From: UBA1765 sp045629945
GTDB lineage: Bacteria; Fibrobacterota; Fibrobacteria; Fibrobacterales; Fibrobacteraceae
Assembly: GCA_045629945.1 (NCBI GenBank)
Contig: JAZQSE010000021.1
Coordinates: 21,891-85,890 of the forward strand
DNA: 64,000 nucleotides
Direction of reading: 5' to 3'
The notes under the pieces were generated by a model. The model made no database searches, was not told the origin of the DNA, and saw only the letters and a program-made list of their open reading frames with translations. This document shows positions 7,687 to 18,264 of this stretch, one piece after another. The translations under genes were made by a program, and so were the position numbers. Each line of letters starts with the position of its first letter. Position 1 is the stretch's first letter.

Positions 7687-8796
7687 TTAATACGTAACGT
7701 AACAATAAACATTCATTGATGCTGTTACCGTTATTTTAGACCCAGCAGCAGCCCCATCTTTACAAGATTCAGGCGTGATGTTTAATGAATAATCAATGGT
7801 ATGTGCAACGCCATCAACTTCAAGTATGACACCATTTCCTTGGGCTCCGCACACCATTTGACAATTTACGGCATTAGAAGGGTATTGCGCTACAATGGTT
7901 TGACCACCTGGGAATACTTGCTTTGTAGAATCAGAAATGCCAGAATGAGCGATAGTTACATCTACCATATTAGGGTCAATAACTGTGACTGGTTTGCAAG
8001 CATAGGATTCTGTGGTTTTGTCTTCGTTTGTTACATTGACAGTTACAAAAACATTCTTTTTATGCATAGAACTTTCAGTAGTTAAAGAGGCTTCGGCACC
8101 ATTGGCATTAACTGTTCCAAAGTCAGAGGACCATGAATAGCTTTTAATAGGTGAATCAGATTTTGAAACTACTTTCCAAGAAATAATATCGCCGGCGATA
8201 GCACTAGCAGGAGTTGGTTCACAAGATTCTATTACAATAGGAACTCCTTGTACTTGCAGAGTATCACATAAAACGGAATTACCATCCACTAAAAGTGATG
8301 CCGTGTAAGTCCCGGAATTGTCATAGCGGATGTTGACTTGGTTTAAACCATTTCCTTGAATTGATTTAGATGCAGTTCCTTCAAAAGTCCAGACAAACGG
8401 AGCTAAAATCTGATCCCAGACTTCGCCTTCATCCCGGAAAAATTGCCAAGTAGCTATATCTCCTTTATTTATTTTGTTTGAAGATGGGCCACAAGAACCA
8501 TTGATCTTATTTTGAGGTTCATTAAGAGCTTCTTGCCCACTAACAGTTTCTTGCATTACAGAAGAACTACTTTTTTCAGAAACAGCAGGTTCATCTTTAG
8601 CAGTAGAGCTAGAACTTTTTTCATTAGAATCTTTATCGGATTCACTAGAAGAAGATTCGCCTTTAGTTGAGGAATATTCTGTTTCAGGAGAATCTTCAGA
8701 ACTCGATGACGAAGATTCAGAAGAACAAGCGAAAAAAACAAAAGATAGCCCCAAAAGAGCCATCGGAATAGCTTTTAAATGACCAAACATTCTCAT
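7687..8796 (-). CDS. Secreted lipoprotein with poly-Ser linker and PKD-like domains
   Basis: 369 residues from ATG 8796. The lipobox is VFFAC (Cys24). Residues about 25-85 are a Ser/Glu-rich linker (SSSSS blocks, SSSSE), the usual Fibrobacter spacer. The rest resembles two to three immunoglobulin/PKD-like beta domains (KGDIATWQFF, NIRYDNSGTYTASLLVDG, AGDIISWKVVSKSD) and a C-terminal domain with several Cys residues. The frame is open to 8859, but ATG 8796 gives a standard lipoprotein signal and lies 7 nt after a TATATT. Probably surface-exposed; function unknown. It is divergent from the GH9 cellulase gene. Confidence 0.75.
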   Translation of the reverse strand: MRMFGHLKAIPMALLGLSFVFFACSSESSSSSSEDSPETEYSSTKGESSSSESDKDSNEKSSSSTAKDEPAVSEKSSSSVMQETVSGQEALNEPQNKINGSCGPSSNKINKGDIATWQFFRDEGEVWDQILAPFVWTFEGTASKSIQGNGLNQVNIRYDNSGTYTASLLVDGNSVLCDTLQVQGVPIVIESCEPTPASAIAGDIISWKVVSKSDSPIKSYSWSSDFGTVNANGAEASLTTESSMHKKNVFVTVNVTNEDKTTESYACKPVTVIDPNMVDVTIAHSGISDSTKQVFPGGQTIVAQYPSNAVNCQMVCGAQGNGVILEVDGVAHTIDYSLNITPESCKDGAAAGSKITVTASMNVYCYVTY

Positions 8797-8809
8797 GGGC
8801 GAAAATATA
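8797..8809 (-). promoter_or_regulatory. Leaderless-type -10 element (PKD-like lipoprotein)
   Basis: TATATT on the minus strand followed by 7 nt (TTCGCCC) and then ATG 8796. No Shine-Dalgarno sequence is present. A second TATATTTTTG lies about 14 nt further upstream. Confidence 0.5.
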
Positions 8810-8936
8810 AACAAAAATATAGGGCTAATGATTGTAATATTTTGTTTAACATTCTCCAAGATAGCAGAAAAAGTTTTAACTTTCCTATCGTCAATGGGTG
8901 TTTGAAATTGGGTTTTTTGAAAAAAGGAGACACATA

Positions 8937-11900
8937 GTGCCGTTTCTTTGTTATGTTGCTTTTTTGTTTTTATTCGTAGCGAATACTTTTGCTGTTGAAC
9001 AAGAACAACCCACCCCTTATGACTTGATTAGACCTATTTGGCCTATGGTTTGGGATACTGCTTCTGTCGAAGAAGGCGGAACAGTTGAAAGTTTCAGTAA
9101 ATTTGTCCCAAGCCCTTATAAGAGAAATCCAGTTCCTAAAGTAGGTGCTATTCCTCAGGATTTTAAACCTAATGCTCTGGTTCCTGATACACTAAACCAA
9201 GCATTTCTTGATGCAAGAAACTTGCGGATAGGTAGAATTCGTATAAATCAAGCTGGATATTTACCAGATGACCCTGAAAAGCAATTCTATTATGTTTCTG
9301 CTGGAGATTGTTCTGAAAAATTTTCTGTTGTTGATTTGGAAGGAAATGAAATCGCAACAGGAGGTGAATTTATTTCCACAGGTTTACCAACACAGTCTTC
9401 TTGGAAAATTGTTGCAGGTACAAATGCTGCGACAAACAAGAAAGAACGTTATTCTGCTGAAACTGTAGGCCCAGAAGGCACAGTCTGCGTTGCTAATTTG
9501 GCTTCTTTTTCCTTGCCTGAAAATGAACGCATGCGCATAAAAGTTGGGAAAGAATATTCTGCCTCTTTTATCGTGAGTGATAGAGTTTATTCTATGGTTC
9601 GAGATGCGACGATTAAATTTTATGGGATTAATCGTAGCGGTAATTCAGAATCTTGGTTCCATGAGCCTTCTCATACAAAAGATGGAGCTGGTTCTTTTGT
9701 TCAAGGAATTGGTGGTGTTGCTGGTTTTACAAGTAAGGAAGGTGCACTTGCCGGTGGCTGGTATGATTGTGGCGACCATTTAAAAGAATCACAAACACAA
9801 GCGTATGCTTTTATGGTCCTTTCTGTTATGGCTGCAGCAAATCCTGATAGAGATGAAGACAATTATGCATATAATCATGGGGAAACGGTCAATACAGATG
9901 GTATTCCGGATATTCTTCGTGAAGCAAAACATGGTGCTGACTTTTTCCTGAATTCCTATCGTTTTGCTGAAGGCGTTGTTGATAATATGGTCGTTTCTGT
10001 CGGCAATTTTGGTGCAGACCATGGTTGGTGGGGGCGCCCTGAAAATCAAGATGCTTTACCTTTGACTTTAACTGGTCGTGGCGGCCCTCATGAAAGAGAT
10101 TTGCGTCTCGGTGAATTAGGTTCAAATATTTCTGGACAGATAGCTGCAGGCCTTGCTTTGCTTTCAAAAGAATATGCAATGTATGATAAAGATTTTGCGG
10201 ATTCTTGTTTAATGGTGGCAAAAGATTTGTATGATTTTGCTAAAAATTTAAAATTAGGTAACTCAACTTATGGGAATGGGCGCCCATTTGTTTATAATAC
10301 CATTCCAGATGGTTGGTCAAGTCCTGCTTATAACGGAAACAATGAATCCCATGATGATTTGGGATTAGCTGCCATTGCCCTCCATTATGCGGCTTATGAC
10401 CCTGCAAATCCTGACATGAGTTATTTGAATGATGCTGTAGAAGAACAGTCTTATGCAAGTCCTCAGGAACCAGGTCCTGGATTTTTCCGCGGAGGTTGGT
10501 TTGCTTTAACACGTGATGGTATGCGCAAAAGTATGAAAAATACGAGTTGGGCAAATGCTTATACTTACACTCTTTATGCTTTCTATAAACTTTTATTAAA
10601 AGACGATGAGACTTCTGTAAAATATGGGATTAGTCCTTCCGATCGTTTGTGGTATGCAGAAAATGTTATTTACATCCTTGCAGAAAACTTGAGTAACGTT
10701 GCTTCTACTGGTGGGTCTTCTATTTCAATTCCTGGACGTAACAATCCTTTTAATATTTCTTTTGGTACGCTTTGGTATAATATGCAAACTGACCAAACAT
10801 GGATTTACAACCGCTATCAAGCAGGAAATATTTTCGAAGTTTTTGCGTATGCTGATGTAGCTAAAGATTTAGAAGGCGTTCGTTTGCCACAAAAGGGGCA
10901 ACAAAACTGGAAATCGGCTGAAATGCGCCAATTGGGTATCAATCAGATGAACTATATGCTTGGTGTGAACCCATGGGATGTTTCTTTTATGCTTGGTGTC
11001 GGAGACAAAAATGATGCTCACCCTCACCATCGTGCTTCAAACCCAGAAGGAAAAAATATGCCAGGGGCTGCTTATGTATATAATCCGCCGGTTGGCGCTC
11101 TTTTTGGTGGTGTAACTCCAGGGGATATAAATGCTTGGGCACCATCAACGATGAGTTGGGAAGATTATCATCTTTCTGAAACTTGTATTGACGGCACTGC
11201 TATGTTCCTTGCTGCTGGCGCGATGGCTACACGGGCAGAAGATTTGGGACGAGCTCCGAAAGATGTTAATGTTGAAATCCGTTATGTAGGTTATGACTCT
11301 GCGATTGTCAATATAATTCAAGATGTTCGTGGTCAGTCTATGATCCTTTATAGTGAAAGTGAAACGGGACCTTTTAATCAAATGGCTTTGGATTCTGTTC
11401 CTGGAGTCAAGCATACTATTCATTTGAAAGGTTTAAAGAACGGAACTACTTATTATTTTAAGGTGGTGGCTATTAATTCAAGAAGCGAAAAATACGCCAC
11501 AAAGTGGTTGGTGGATAGCACAAGTACACCTTTCTATTTTACAACACTTGCAAGCGAACCTCCGTCAGCAGATATTCAGAATGTTAAAGTTTGTAACTTG
11601 TCGGCAGATAGTGCTGAAATAATGTGGTTTACGCCGAATGGTCAGTACGAGTCTAAAATTTATTGGGATACCGTTTTAACGACTTATGATAAAATGGCTT
11701 GGAATACAGGAGATGCGAACGCTGATGTTTCTGGTATTCCGACTAATTTCCATTATGTAAAAATTGGCGGTTTAAAAGAAAAGACAACTTACTACTATGT
11801 TGTAGAAAGTAATGGCGTTCGCCGTAGTGTTGACGAAAAAGGGAATCCATTAAAATTCACCACTCCTGTGATGCAATACGATTTTGAAGTTCGTACCTAT

Positions 11901-14900
11901 CAATATGAATTTACTGGTCTTGATTTTATTAACATGAACATTTATAACAATGAAGACAGAGCTTTTGATAGTTTGACTTTGCGTCTTTATTTAACGGCTC
12001 GAGAAGATCAAGTGGCAGAATGTGCTTTAATGATAGATTTAGATATTTGTCAAGCTTACGATGAAGCTGGTTTCAATAAACCATGTGAAACAGATAGTGA
12101 AATCCGGGGGCTTTTGCGTGGAGCTATGCCTGTTAAATTAGAAGATACTTATGATGCGGCTACAGGGATGTATTCTTGGTATTATCCAATTCCTTTAGGT
12201 TCTACAACTATCAAATCATCGTCTCGTATGCGTATGGATTTAGGTTTTTCAGTAGGGCTTTATCAAAATGGAAAATGTGATCCTTTGAGATCTACGCCAC
12301 AAAAACGGATGTCTGCAACAACAGGTGATTGGAGTTGGGCTCCACATACTCGTGAAGAAGATGGTGCTGATTATGAAGGGATGCTAGATGCAGACAAAGA
12401 TTTTGGAGATAGCGATTTAGCTCCTGTTAACCCCTATATCGTTGTCTATCGTAAAGATGAATTTGTTTCTGGTTTTAGCCCATCTTATCAAGAAATGACT
12501 ACGAAACGAGCTAATTACGAAATGACTGTTTCATTGGACGCTCCGTTTAATGTTTCAAATGGTTCTTATATACAAATTGATTCTACAACAAGTACAATGC
12601 GTATTAAAGGAAATGCTTTTATTACTGAAAGTGGTTTTGTGACTTCTATTTGGGTTAATGGCGTTGCTTTAAGTAAAGAACAATTGAAAACAGCTGCTAT
12701 TTATAACAAGGCAACAGGCAAATTTGATTTAGATATTCCTGTTAAATTATCTATCGGAACAAATAAAGTAGATGTGACTATTTTTGCTGGTCCTGATCTG
12801 GAATGTGAAGCTTGTATTGAAAATGGCGGCTGCGCATTTGTCAACCGCAGTTATTACATCCAATATAGCAAGGGCGATAGAACAGCTGGTATTTTGACGC
12901 TTTTGCAAGAAAATGGCTCTTCGGTTTCAAGTCCTGCTTTGACAGATGGCTCTGCTAAATTCTTTATTGTTGTAAAGGATAAAGACAATAAACAAAATGA
13001 ATCAATTGAAGCTAAAGTTGTAAATTCAAGAACTGGTGATACGATTAGTGTATCTTTAAAACGTACAAATGAAACAACCGGAGAATTTAAAAGTGATTTG
13101 TTGACACCTGTTGATTCTAAAGATGCAAAATACCCGGAATTTTCGTTCTTTGGTGGCGATACTTTGACTGTTATCTATATGGATGCAGAAGACCCAGAAG
13201 ATATTGTAACACAATCTTTCTTTGCAAATCCAACGCACCCTGTTCCGCAAATTGCAGCAATTTATGACGAAAATTGTAATGCTCTTGGAGATGTTGTTAT
13301 GGCAACATTTGGCGGAAGTACTTTTGGTGATGGAATTTCTTTAGACAGTGCAGAATTTGCTTTTGATTCTACTGCAACATCTTCTGCAATTACATTTATG
13401 ACAAAACCAAGTTCTATAGATGGAATGACCGCAACCTTTGCTTTGAATGAAGATATGGTTCCTCAAACAGGTTCACCATCTGGAACGGTTGTTTTCTATA
13501 TGACAGAAAAGGGAACAGCCACAACAGAAAAAATAGTCTTAACGGATAAAATTTCTCCACAACTTTTAAGTATTACAATGCTTGAAAATGAAGAACCCCG
13601 TAGCATTCAGGATACATTGAAAGTGGCATTTACAGAACCAGTTGTTTTACCATCAAAAACGGCATGGCCATTACGCGTAACAGATGGAACTTCTGAAATT
13701 GACCAAATGGGAATATCGGTCAAAAATGTATCCACGACTGATAACGGAAAAAGTTGGTTGTATGTAATTGAAGGTAATACTAATGGTACTGTTGTTAAAA
13801 AAGGATTCTTGGCAGAAGTCGCAGAAACATTTGTTATTTCTGATATTGCCATGAATACTTTGACAAATTGTGCCGGGCCAAGAACAATTGCTGAATCTGT
13901 ACGTCCGGTTCCAGTGACATTTGCTCAGATAAGTGATGAAACAGGAGATGGTAAGCCTGATGAAATTTATCTGGAATTTGAAAAGGTTTTACGCGATAAG
14001 GATATGCTTGATAGTTTTGATGTTTATTGGGGAAATCCTGCTGTATATGTAGCATTTAAACAACCTTCTGGTGGTTGGAATGTGGATACAGTATATGGCG
14101 AAAAGTACGCAAAACCTATTACGGCAGTAGTTGATTCTTCAATGGAAGAAAAGAAAACCATTTATAAAGAAGTGGTTGGACAAAAGACGATTTGGTGCGA
14201 TCAGTTTGAAGTTGTTTTTGATTCTGCATTAAATGTTTGGGATTCTGTAAAAGTCCAGGATTCTCTAGGCAATACTCTTCAGTATGCTTGCGGGCTTCAA
14301 GATTCTACAATAAATGTTACGAAAATAGATACGATTTGGAGTTATGTGGTGGATACTACAGGATTTGATACGATTCAAAATGTTGCGTCTGCAATTCGTA
14401 TTGATGTCCCAAGGGGTGTTTATGAAAAGATGACTTATGGAGCAAAAGATGGTAAAGGTTCTGTTATGCCTCGTAAAGGAGAAGAAGGTGGTTTCTTTGA
14501 TAAAACATATTCATTGAATGATAATTGTCCTCCAATTATCTTGTCTGCTTCGTGGAGTGCTCGGGAAACCAATAGCGGACAAATGGATTTGTTAGAAGTA
14601 AACATGTCAGAACCATTGGATTCTGTTTCAGGTAATAGTTATTACATAGAACGTCGTCGCGCAGGTGTTGGTGGAGTGTTCTTGCAACCATATTCTATTA
14701 TGAATGGTGATGGTTTGAAAAAGGTTACATTCCTTTATAAAGATGATGCCGAAGATGCGGTTTGGTTTGGTGACTCTATTCGTTTAATTTCAGACGCTAA
14801 TAAGAGTTTCTATAAAGATAAAACAGGACTTTTCCCTGGAGAAGAAAATCCGTGGACTCCTGTAAGTGGTGCTATTGATAAAGTGAAATTCAAAGTAAAA

Positions 14901-15473
14901 ATGGAATCTTCTGTGACAAAGAAAGATCCTGCTATTGTTCCTTATTCAGGGCAAGAACTTTCAGAAGATGAACATTTCCGTTTGACGGTAGCAAATGAAG
15001 CTGGAGAAAAATTGATTGCTTCTGGAAAAGAAACTCTTGAAAAAGTGAACGCTTCTATAGCAAAAGATTATAAGCATGCTGGCCCTGTATTTAGACTAGA
15101 TATAACTTTACCAGAAGTTCATGATAAAACAGAGTTAGGAGAATATAAACGGCTTTATCGTATGGAAATAGCGTTAATGCTTTACAATAACCAGGGTAGT
15201 TTTGTAAATAAAATGAGCTACCAATTCAACTTAGATGAGTTAAGAGAGTTTGTGACAGCGAACAATGTTTTGACTCTCTACTTAGAGTGGTGTTCACAAG
15301 AAGAAGCGCCTGTTTCATTAGAAGGCCGAAAAATAGGAAGTGGAGCCTTTATTGGTAAATTTGACTTTGAAGCCAAGGCTGTGTATGTAGCAGAGTATCC
15401 AGATGAAGGTGATAATAAAAAGCCTATTTATAGCGATAAATCTTCTATGGTTACTTTTGGGTTTAAACGTTAA
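8937..15473 (+). CDS. Giant secreted GH9 endoglucanase with Ig-like, Fn3 and long C-terminal region
   Basis: 2178 residues from GTG 8937, chosen because AAGGAG (8924-8929) lies 7 nt upstream and a clean signal peptide (MPFLCYVAFLFLFVANTFA) follows. A CelD_N Ig-like domain (about 80-190) precedes the GH9 (alpha/alpha)6 barrel (about 210-770): YDCGDH with Asp277 and Asp280, HHR at 697-699 and the catalytic acid Glu748 in HLSETCIDGTA. Two Fn3 domains (about 772-978) follow, then a beta-rich domain (about 980-1170) and around 1000 residues of Ig-like modules. No dockerin and no C-terminal module like those of the GH11 and PL1 proteins is seen. It should hydrolyse beta-1,4-glucan outside the cell. 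Confidence 0.93.
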   Translation: MPFLCYVAFLFLFVANTFAVEQEQPTPYDLIRPIWPMVWDTASVEEGGTVESFSKFVPSPYKRNPVPKVGAIPQDFKPNALVPDTLNQAFLDARNLRIGRIRINQAGYLPDDPEKQFYYVSAGDCSEKFSVVDLEGNEIATGGEFISTGLPTQSSWKIVAGTNAATNKKERYSAETVGPEGTVCVANLASFSLPENERMRIKVGKEYSASFIVSDRVYSMVRDATIKFYGINRSGNSESWFHEPSHTKDGAGSFVQGIGGVAGFTSKEGALAGGWYDCGDHLKESQTQAYAFMVLSVMAAANPDRDEDNYAYNHGETVNTDGIPDILREAKHGADFFLNSYRFAEGVVDNMVVSVGNFGADHGWWGRPENQDALPLTLTGRGGPHERDLRLGELGSNISGQIAAGLALLSKEYAMYDKDFADSCLMVAKDLYDFAKNLKLGNSTYGNGRPFVYNTIPDGWSSPAYNGNNESHDDLGLAAIALHYAAYDPANPDMSYLNDAVEEQSYASPQEPGPGFFRGGWFALTRDGMRKSMKNTSWANAYTYTLYAFYKLLLKDDETSVKYGISPSDRLWYAENVIYILAENLSNVASTGGSSISIPGRNNPFNISFGTLWYNMQTDQTWIYNRYQAGNIFEVFAYADVAKDLEGVRLPQKGQQNWKSAEMRQLGINQMNYMLGVNPWDVSFMLGVGDKNDAHPHHRASNPEGKNMPGAAYVYNPPVGALFGGVTPGDINAWAPSTMSWEDYHLSETCIDGTAMFLAAGAMATRAEDLGRAPKDVNVEIRYVGYDSAIVNIIQDVRGQSMILYSESETGPFNQMALDSVPGVKHTIHLKGLKNGTTYYFKVVAINSRSEKYATKWLVDSTSTPFYFTTLASEPPSADIQNVKVCNLSADSAEIMWFTPNGQYESKIYWDTVLTTYDKMAWNTGDANADVSGIPTNFHYVKIGGLKEKTTYYYVVESNGVRRSVDEKGNPLKFTTPVMQYDFEVRTYQYEFTGLDFINMNIYNNEDRAFDSLTLRLYLTAREDQVAECALMIDLDICQAYDEAGFNKPCETDSEIRGLLRGAMPVKLEDTYDAATGMYSWYYPIPLGSTTIKSSSRMRMDLGFSVGLYQNGKCDPLRSTPQKRMSATTGDWSWAPHTREEDGADYEGMLDADKDFGDSDLAPVNPYIVVYRKDEFVSGFSPSYQEMTTKRANYEMTVSLDAPFNVSNGSYIQIDSTTSTMRIKGNAFITESGFVTSIWVNGVALSKEQLKTAAIYNKATGKFDLDIPVKLSIGTNKVDVTIFAGPDLECEACIENGGCAFVNRSYYIQYSKGDRTAGILTLLQENGSSVSSPALTDGSAKFFIVVKDKDNKQNESIEAKVVNSRTGDTISVSLKRTNETTGEFKSDLLTPVDSKDAKYPEFSFFGGDTLTVIYMDAEDPEDIVTQSFFANPTHPVPQIAAIYDENCNALGDVVMATFGGSTFGDGISLDSAEFAFDSTATSSAITFMTKPSSIDGMTATFALNEDMVPQTGSPSGTVVFYMTEKGTATTEKIVLTDKISPQLLSITMLENEEPRSIQDTLKVAFTEPVVLPSKTAWPLRVTDGTSEIDQMGISVKNVSTTDNGKSWLYVIEGNTNGTVVKKGFLAEVAETFVISDIAMNTLTNCAGPRTIAESVRPVPVTFAQISDETGDGKPDEIYLEFEKVLRDKDMLDSFDVYWGNPAVYVAFKQPSGGWNVDTVYGEKYAKPITAVVDSSMEEKKTIYKEVVGQKTIWCDQFEVVFDSALNVWDSVKVQDSLGNTLQYACGLQDSTINVTKIDTIWSYVVDTTGFDTIQNVASAIRIDVPRGVYEKMTYGAKDGKGSVMPRKGEEGGFFDKTYSLNDNCPPIILSASWSARETNSGQMDLLEVNMSEPLDSVSGNSYYIERRRAGVGGVFLQPYSIMNGDGLKKVTFLYKDDAEDAVWFGDSIRLISDANKSFYKDKTGLFPGEENPWTPVSGAIDKVKFKVKMESSVTKKDPAIVPYSGQELSEDEHFRLTVANEAGEKLIASGKETLEKVNASIAKDYKHAGPVFRLDITLPEVHDKTELGEYKRLYRMEIALMLYNNQGSFVNKMSYQFNLDELREFVTANNVLTLYLEWCSQEEAPVSLEGRKIGSGAFIGKFDFEAKAVYVAEYPDEGDNKKPIYSDKSSMVTFGFKR

Positions 15474-15489
15474 AATGAAATAAGGTTTT

Positions 15490-15527
15490 AAAGTCCGGGT
15501 TCTTGTAAAGAATCCGGACTTTTTTGT
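15490..15527 (+). terminator. Intrinsic terminator after the GH9 gene
   Basis: Stem AAAGTCCGGGTTCTT / AAGAATCCGGACTTT (one G-T pair), short loop, followed by TTTTTTG. Confidence 0.85.
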
Positions 15528-15610
15528 TAGCGGTTTTGAAAATTTCACTAACAAAGAAAAATATTTTATGATTTTTCAAAAAAAAAAGGTTTTATTGCCT
15601 TTTGAAAACT

Positions 15611-15623
15611 TAAATTAGAAAAT
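15611..15623 (+). promoter_or_regulatory. Leaderless-type -10 element (7-TM histidine kinase)
   Basis: TAAATT followed by 7 nt (AGAAAAT) and ATG 15624, with no Shine-Dalgarno sequence. Confidence 0.45.
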
Positions 15624-17906
15624 ATGAATGGTGAATTTTTAATAAAAGCAAATTTAAGTTTTGCGTATATGGTTTTGGTTTGCCTTTTTGTGTTGTGTGT
15701 AATCTTTTTTCACAACAAGATGTTTTCGGCACAAAAAACTAGAATGCGATTATTCAGAACGCTTTTAGTATTAGGAATAGGTTGGAATTTTTGTTCGCTT
15801 ATAACAGTATTACCCAATCCAATTAACCTTAATACGCATCTTTTTGATATGCCTATTATTGTAAATACTGTTTTTATGATTCAAACTTTTTTTTGGTTGC
15901 CATTTGGTTATTTTGTCTATAGAACATTTGTTATAGCATTTGACCGTAAGCCATCAAAATTTTTAACCATATATACTTTCGCTGGGATTTTAATCTATTG
16001 GATTTTATTTTTCATTTGTTTATTTGCTGAGCCTTTTGATGTATTAGGAGATTACCTAATTGTAATGATAACGATATCAGGTTATTTTCTGTTAGTTGTA
16101 CCTTCGCTTATTATCAGTGGTATTAACGCACTCTTGTGGGGGATAGAGTCGTGGGAAGTGCAAGAAAAATTTTATTATATGCGGATAGCCGCGATATTAT
16201 TCTTATTTGGTTTTTTAGCTCTTGGTCAGGATATATTTCTCCCTTATGTTTTTTATGGTGGAGCAGACCACATGTCATTTCTAAAAAACACACAAGTTTG
16301 GGCTTCTATTTTTCTTTTGGCTTTTTATCAAAATTTGATTCCTAAAATTGAATACACACAGCAGCAAAAAATTTCATTTCATGTAGACCATATTATAAAT
16401 GATGGTGTTATTGTTTATAATGAAAAAGGTTGGATTAGTTTTGCTAACACGGCAGCTCCTTTTTTATTGCATTTGTCTGAAGAACGATTAAAAAAAATGA
16501 ACATACAAAATATTTTCCCGCAGATAAATGTATTTGAATCTAGTTTTAGACAATCCATCTTGTTGGTTATGCGTAATATTTCTCGTTCGTTTTTGGTCTC
16601 TGTTATTCAAGATGCTTTCTGGTATGGCTCAAAACATTATATGTTGATTTTCTCTGATGTAACTGCCGAAAATTCCATTTTGCGTAAGTATGAAGCGTTT
16701 AAAGCTAGAGCCATGCAAAGAGAATTGCAGTCACAGCAACAAATGCTGAAAGTTTATGAAGAAGGCCGCAGTAAAGAAAGATTGTTGCAAACCTTAATAG
16801 ATAATCTTCCATTTAGAGTTGCTGTAAAAAATCAAAGTGGAACCTATATTTTACAAAATGTTCCCGATAAAAAATATGCGGGAGACTTGTATGGTTTGTC
16901 GTCTGTTGAACCAGAACTTCGTGAATCTGAAAAAGATGCTTTGCAAGGGAAAGTAGGGCATTACGATAAAATAGAATACAAAGAAGGTGAAAGTGGTGAT
17001 ATTGCAATAGCAGAACATATTACTTATTTACCGGTTCCTATGGAAAATGATGAATACTTTGTGATTCGATTAGTACAAGATTTAACAGAATCCATGAAAA
17101 TAGAAGAAGAGCGAAAACATTTTAGAGCAAGAGAAGAACAAAGAACACGATTAGAAGAATTAGGTTCTCTTGCAGGTGGTATCGCTCATGATTTTAATAA
17201 TATTTTAGGAGCCCAACAAGGTTTTTGTGAATTAGCAATGGCAACAGTAGAAGAAACAAGCCGGACAAACAAATATTTACAAGAAATAGAAAAAGCTTGT
17301 CATAGAGCGAAAATTATTATAAGTCAGATGCTTACAGGAGTGCGGCAACTCAAGCAAACAAAAGAAACTAAAAAGGCTTTTAGATTGACTATTTTATTAC
17401 AAGATCTTATAACGCAAGTTCGTTTGACTTTACCGCCTAATATTGTGATAGTTTCCGGTTCTTCTGAATCAGATATATTTTTACAAGGTGTAGAAATGGA
17501 TTTATTCCGTGTGTTGCAAAACCTAATCAATAATGCTGTTTTTGCAATGAAAGAATCTGGAGGAGAACTTCGACTTTTTGTAGAAAGAGTCTATTTAAAA
17601 GAACCTCACCAAGAAGGTTTTTCTCAAACTATTCCATCAGGAGTTTATGTTAGAATTGATATTTCAGATACGGGTTCAGGAATCAAAGGAAATGAACTTC
17701 AGAAAATTTTTAGCCCGTTTTTTACCACGAAACCACCAGGAGAAGGTTTTGGTTTAGGCCTTTCTTCGGCAATTTCTTTGGTTAGACAGGCTCAAGGAGA
17801 AATAATTGTTCAATCAATTCTTGGAAAAGGTACTACATTTAGTGTATATTGGCCGTTGATGGAAAATAACGAAGGAGATGATTATGGCAAAAGTGCTTAT
17901 AATTGA
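15624..17906 (+). CDS. Membrane histidine kinase with seven-TM-like sensor and PAS domains
   Basis: 760 residues. Residues about 1-245 contain seven to eight hydrophobic helices, a 7TM-type sensor. Two PAS-like segments follow: about 255-355 (IINDGVIVYNEKGWISFANT) and about 390-490 (LIDNLPFRVAVKNQSGTYIL). The H-box LAGGIAHDFNN carries His522. The ATPase has VLQNLINNAVFAM (N), DTGSGI (G1) and GFGLGLSSAISL (G2). The 3' end overlaps the downstream receiver gene. The three genes 15624-19668 form one operon that resembles an NtrB-like kinase with separate receiver and sigma-54 activator. The sensed signal is unknown. Confidence 0.9.
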   Translation: MNGEFLIKANLSFAYMVLVCLFVLCVIFFHNKMFSAQKTRMRLFRTLLVLGIGWNFCSLITVLPNPINLNTHLFDMPIIVNTVFMIQTFFWLPFGYFVYRTFVIAFDRKPSKFLTIYTFAGILIYWILFFICLFAEPFDVLGDYLIVMITISGYFLLVVPSLIISGINALLWGIESWEVQEKFYYMRIAAILFLFGFLALGQDIFLPYVFYGGADHMSFLKNTQVWASIFLLAFYQNLIPKIEYTQQQKISFHVDHIINDGVIVYNEKGWISFANTAAPFLLHLSEERLKKMNIQNIFPQINVFESSFRQSILLVMRNISRSFLVSVIQDAFWYGSKHYMLIFSDVTAENSILRKYEAFKARAMQRELQSQQQMLKVYEEGRSKERLLQTLIDNLPFRVAVKNQSGTYILQNVPDKKYAGDLYGLSSVEPELRESEKDALQGKVGHYDKIEYKEGESGDIAIAEHITYLPVPMENDEYFVIRLVQDLTESMKIEEERKHFRAREEQRTRLEELGSLAGGIAHDFNNILGAQQGFCELAMATVEETSRTNKYLQEIEKACHRAKIIISQMLTGVRQLKQTKETKKAFRLTILLQDLITQVRLTLPPNIVIVSGSSESDIFLQGVEMDLFRVLQNLINNAVFAMKESGGELRLFVERVYLKEPHQEGFSQTIPSGVYVRIDISDTGSGIKGNELQKIFSPFFTTKPPGEGFGLGLSSAISLVRQAQGEIIVQSILGKGTTFSVYWPLMENNEGDDYGKSAYN

Positions 17907-18264
17907 CGACGATGAGCAAATCAATTTTTTGCTCAGAGAAACCTTTGAATTAGAAGGATATTCTGTTGATACAGCAAAGAATGGGCAGGAAGCTCAGGTG
18001 CTTTATACAAAAAATCCTTATGATGTAATCATTACAGATATCATCATGCCAGAACAAGATGGATTTGAAGTAATTCTGGATTTAAGACGTCTTGGAATGT
18101 TGGACCGCGTTATTGCCATCAGTGGTGGTGGACGGATGAGTGCAGATGACTATCTAGTAACTGCCGATCACTTTGATGTAGCAGCATCATTTGCTAAGCC
18201 TTTAGACCGTAAAGCTATTTTAGCGAAAGCAAAAGAAATAGTAGAAACTGTCGGAAAGAAATAA
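17884..18264 (+). CDS. Stand-alone receiver protein of the NtrC-type operon
   Basis: 126 residues, one receiver domain: LIIDDDE acidic pocket, phospho-accepting Asp52 in VIITDIIMP, SGGG after beta-4 and Lys in SFAKPLD. The start is ATG 17884 (GGAGA about 6 nt upstream), overlapping the kinase gene by 23 nt. Its TAA is immediately followed by the ATG of the sigma-54 activator. It keeps all phosphorylation residues, unlike the receiver of the next gene, so it is the likely phosphate acceptor of the kinase. Confidence 0.9.
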   Translation: MAKVLIIDDDEQINFLLRETFELEGYSVDTAKNGQEAQVLYTKNPYDVIITDIIMPEQDGFEVILDLRRLGMLDRVIAISGGGRMSADDYLVTADHFDVAASFAKPLDRKAILAKAKEIVETVGKK

